This document shows, in pieces, positions 6,108-6,569 of a stretch of 6,569 bases of DNA. Where the stretch lies: NCBI GenBank assembly GCA_947456845.1, contig CANGUJ010000227.1, positions 1 to 6,569 of the forward strand. Reading direction: 5' to 3'. Source of the DNA: Burkholderiales bacterium. Lineage in GTDB: Bacteria > Pseudomonadota > Gammaproteobacteria > Burkholderiales > JAEUOS01. The notes under the pieces are model-generated. The model was not told where the DNA came from, ran no database searches, and saw only the letters and a list, made by a program, of their open reading frames with translations. A program made the position numbers and the translations under genes. Position 1 is the first letter of the stretch. Every line of letters starts with the position of its first letter.

Positions 6108-6569
6108 ACCCGGCCGAAGTACGCCGCGCGGTCGAAATCCTGGAGCGCGGCGGCCTGATCGGACTGCCGACCGAAACCGTCTACGGTCTGGCGGCCGACG
6201 CCTCGAGCGCCGCCGCCGTGGCGCGCATCTTCGCGGCCAAGGGCCGCCCCGCCGACCATCCTGTGATCGTGCACCTGGCAAGCGCGGCCGACATCGACGC
6301 CTGGGCGATCGGGATTCCCGCGTCGGCGCGGCGCCTGGCGGAGGCCTTCTGGCCGGGACCGCTGACCCTCATTCTCAGGCGTGCGCCGCATGTGCTCGAC
6401 GCCGTCACCGGCGGGCAGGACACCGTGGGCCTGCGCGTGCCCGCCCATGCGGTGGCCCATGCCGTGCTCGCCGCGTTCGCCGCAGGCCGTCCGGGCCGGC
6501 CCGCCGGCGTGGCCGCCCCGTCGGCCAACAAGTTCGGCCGCGTCAGCCCGACCACTGCCGCGCATGTGC
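6104..6569 (+). CDS. tsaC: L-threonylcarbamoyladenylate synthase (TsaC/Sua5/YrdC), 3'-truncated by window edge
   Basis: Makes threonylcarbamoyl-AMP from threonine, bicarbonate and ATP, the first step of the t6A37 modification of ANN-decoding tRNAs. The frame starts at GTG 6104-6106, overlapping the purK TGA by four bases, and stays open to the window end (155 codons). Motifs in order: LPTETVYGLAADA (21-33), KGRPADHPVIVHL (46-58) with the Lys/Arg nucleotide-binding residues, FWPGPLTLIL (82-91), DTVGLRVPAHAVAHAVL (106-122) and APSANKFGRVSPTTAAHV (138-155). These resemble the Sua5/YwlC branch; whether the extra C-terminal Sua5 domain exists cannot be seen here. No Shine-Dalgarno is visible before the GTG, so translation probably depends on coupling to purK. 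About seven residues rich in Gly, Arg and Pro (within 126-135) appear inserted before the APSAN motif compared with relatives I recall. Confidence 0.92.
   Translation, partial: MNPAEVRRAVEILERGGLIGLPTETVYGLAADASSAAAVARIFAAKGRPADHPVIVHLASAADIDAWAIGIPASARRLAEAFWPGPLTLILRRAPHVLDAVTGGQDTVGLRVPAHAVAHAVLAAFAAGRPGRPAGVAAPSANKFGRVSPTTAAHV

Noticed and set aside
1..6569. Search for tRNA, rRNA, CRISPR arrays, transposases, toxin-antitoxin or phage-defence genes
   Set aside because: Almost every base belongs to seven housekeeping genes, and no such signature was seen in the short gaps.

Overview
This window is an ordinary, densely packed, high-GC stretch of bacterial chromosome, and every gene in it reads on the + strand. 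Gene order (pgk-pyk-fba-purC-purE-purK-tsaC/sua5), the protein signatures and the strong G/C bias at third codon positions suggest a betaproteobacterium, for example of the Rhodocyclales, Nitrosomonadales or Burkholderiales. That placement comes from remembered gene order and protein style, not from a search.

Layout. Bases 1-816 are the C-terminal two thirds of phosphoglycerate kinase, cut by the window start. Then come pyruvate kinase (865-2298) and class II fructose-bisphosphate aldolase of the Calvin-cycle type (2361-3425). These three form a central-carbon block. They are followed by three consecutive enzymes of de novo purine synthesis: purC (3441-4334), purE (4331-4864) and purK (4959-6107). 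The last gene, from a GTG at 6104 and cut by the window end, is an L-threonylcarbamoyladenylate synthase (TsaC/Sua5/YrdC family) for the tRNA modification t6A. Spacing is tight: gaps of 48, 62 and 15 bp, a 4-bp ATGA overlap (purC/purE), a 94-bp gap (purE/purK) and a 4-bp GTGA overlap (purK/tsaC). The run from fba to tsaC looks like one transcription unit. The only AT-rich, promoter-like patch lies just before fba.

How the genes work together. PurK carboxylates AIR to N5-CAIR, PurE rearranges that to CAIR, and PurC adds aspartate to give SAICAR, so the three adjacent genes encode three successive steps. Pgk, Pyk and Fba interconvert glycolytic, gluconeogenic and possibly Calvin-cycle intermediates.

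The one clearly unusual structure is in the purE-purK gap. A 48-bp segment carrying the purK ribosome binding site, start codon and first 12 codons is present twice, 79 bp apart, with a single mismatch. The upstream copy opens a separate 22-codon reading frame that stops 10 bp before the real purK ATG, and a GC-rich hairpin lies in the spacer. It may be neutral debris of a partial duplication or a translated leader. I found no mobile element, CRISPR array, RNA gene or unknown multi-gene system here. No gap between genes exceeds 94 bp.
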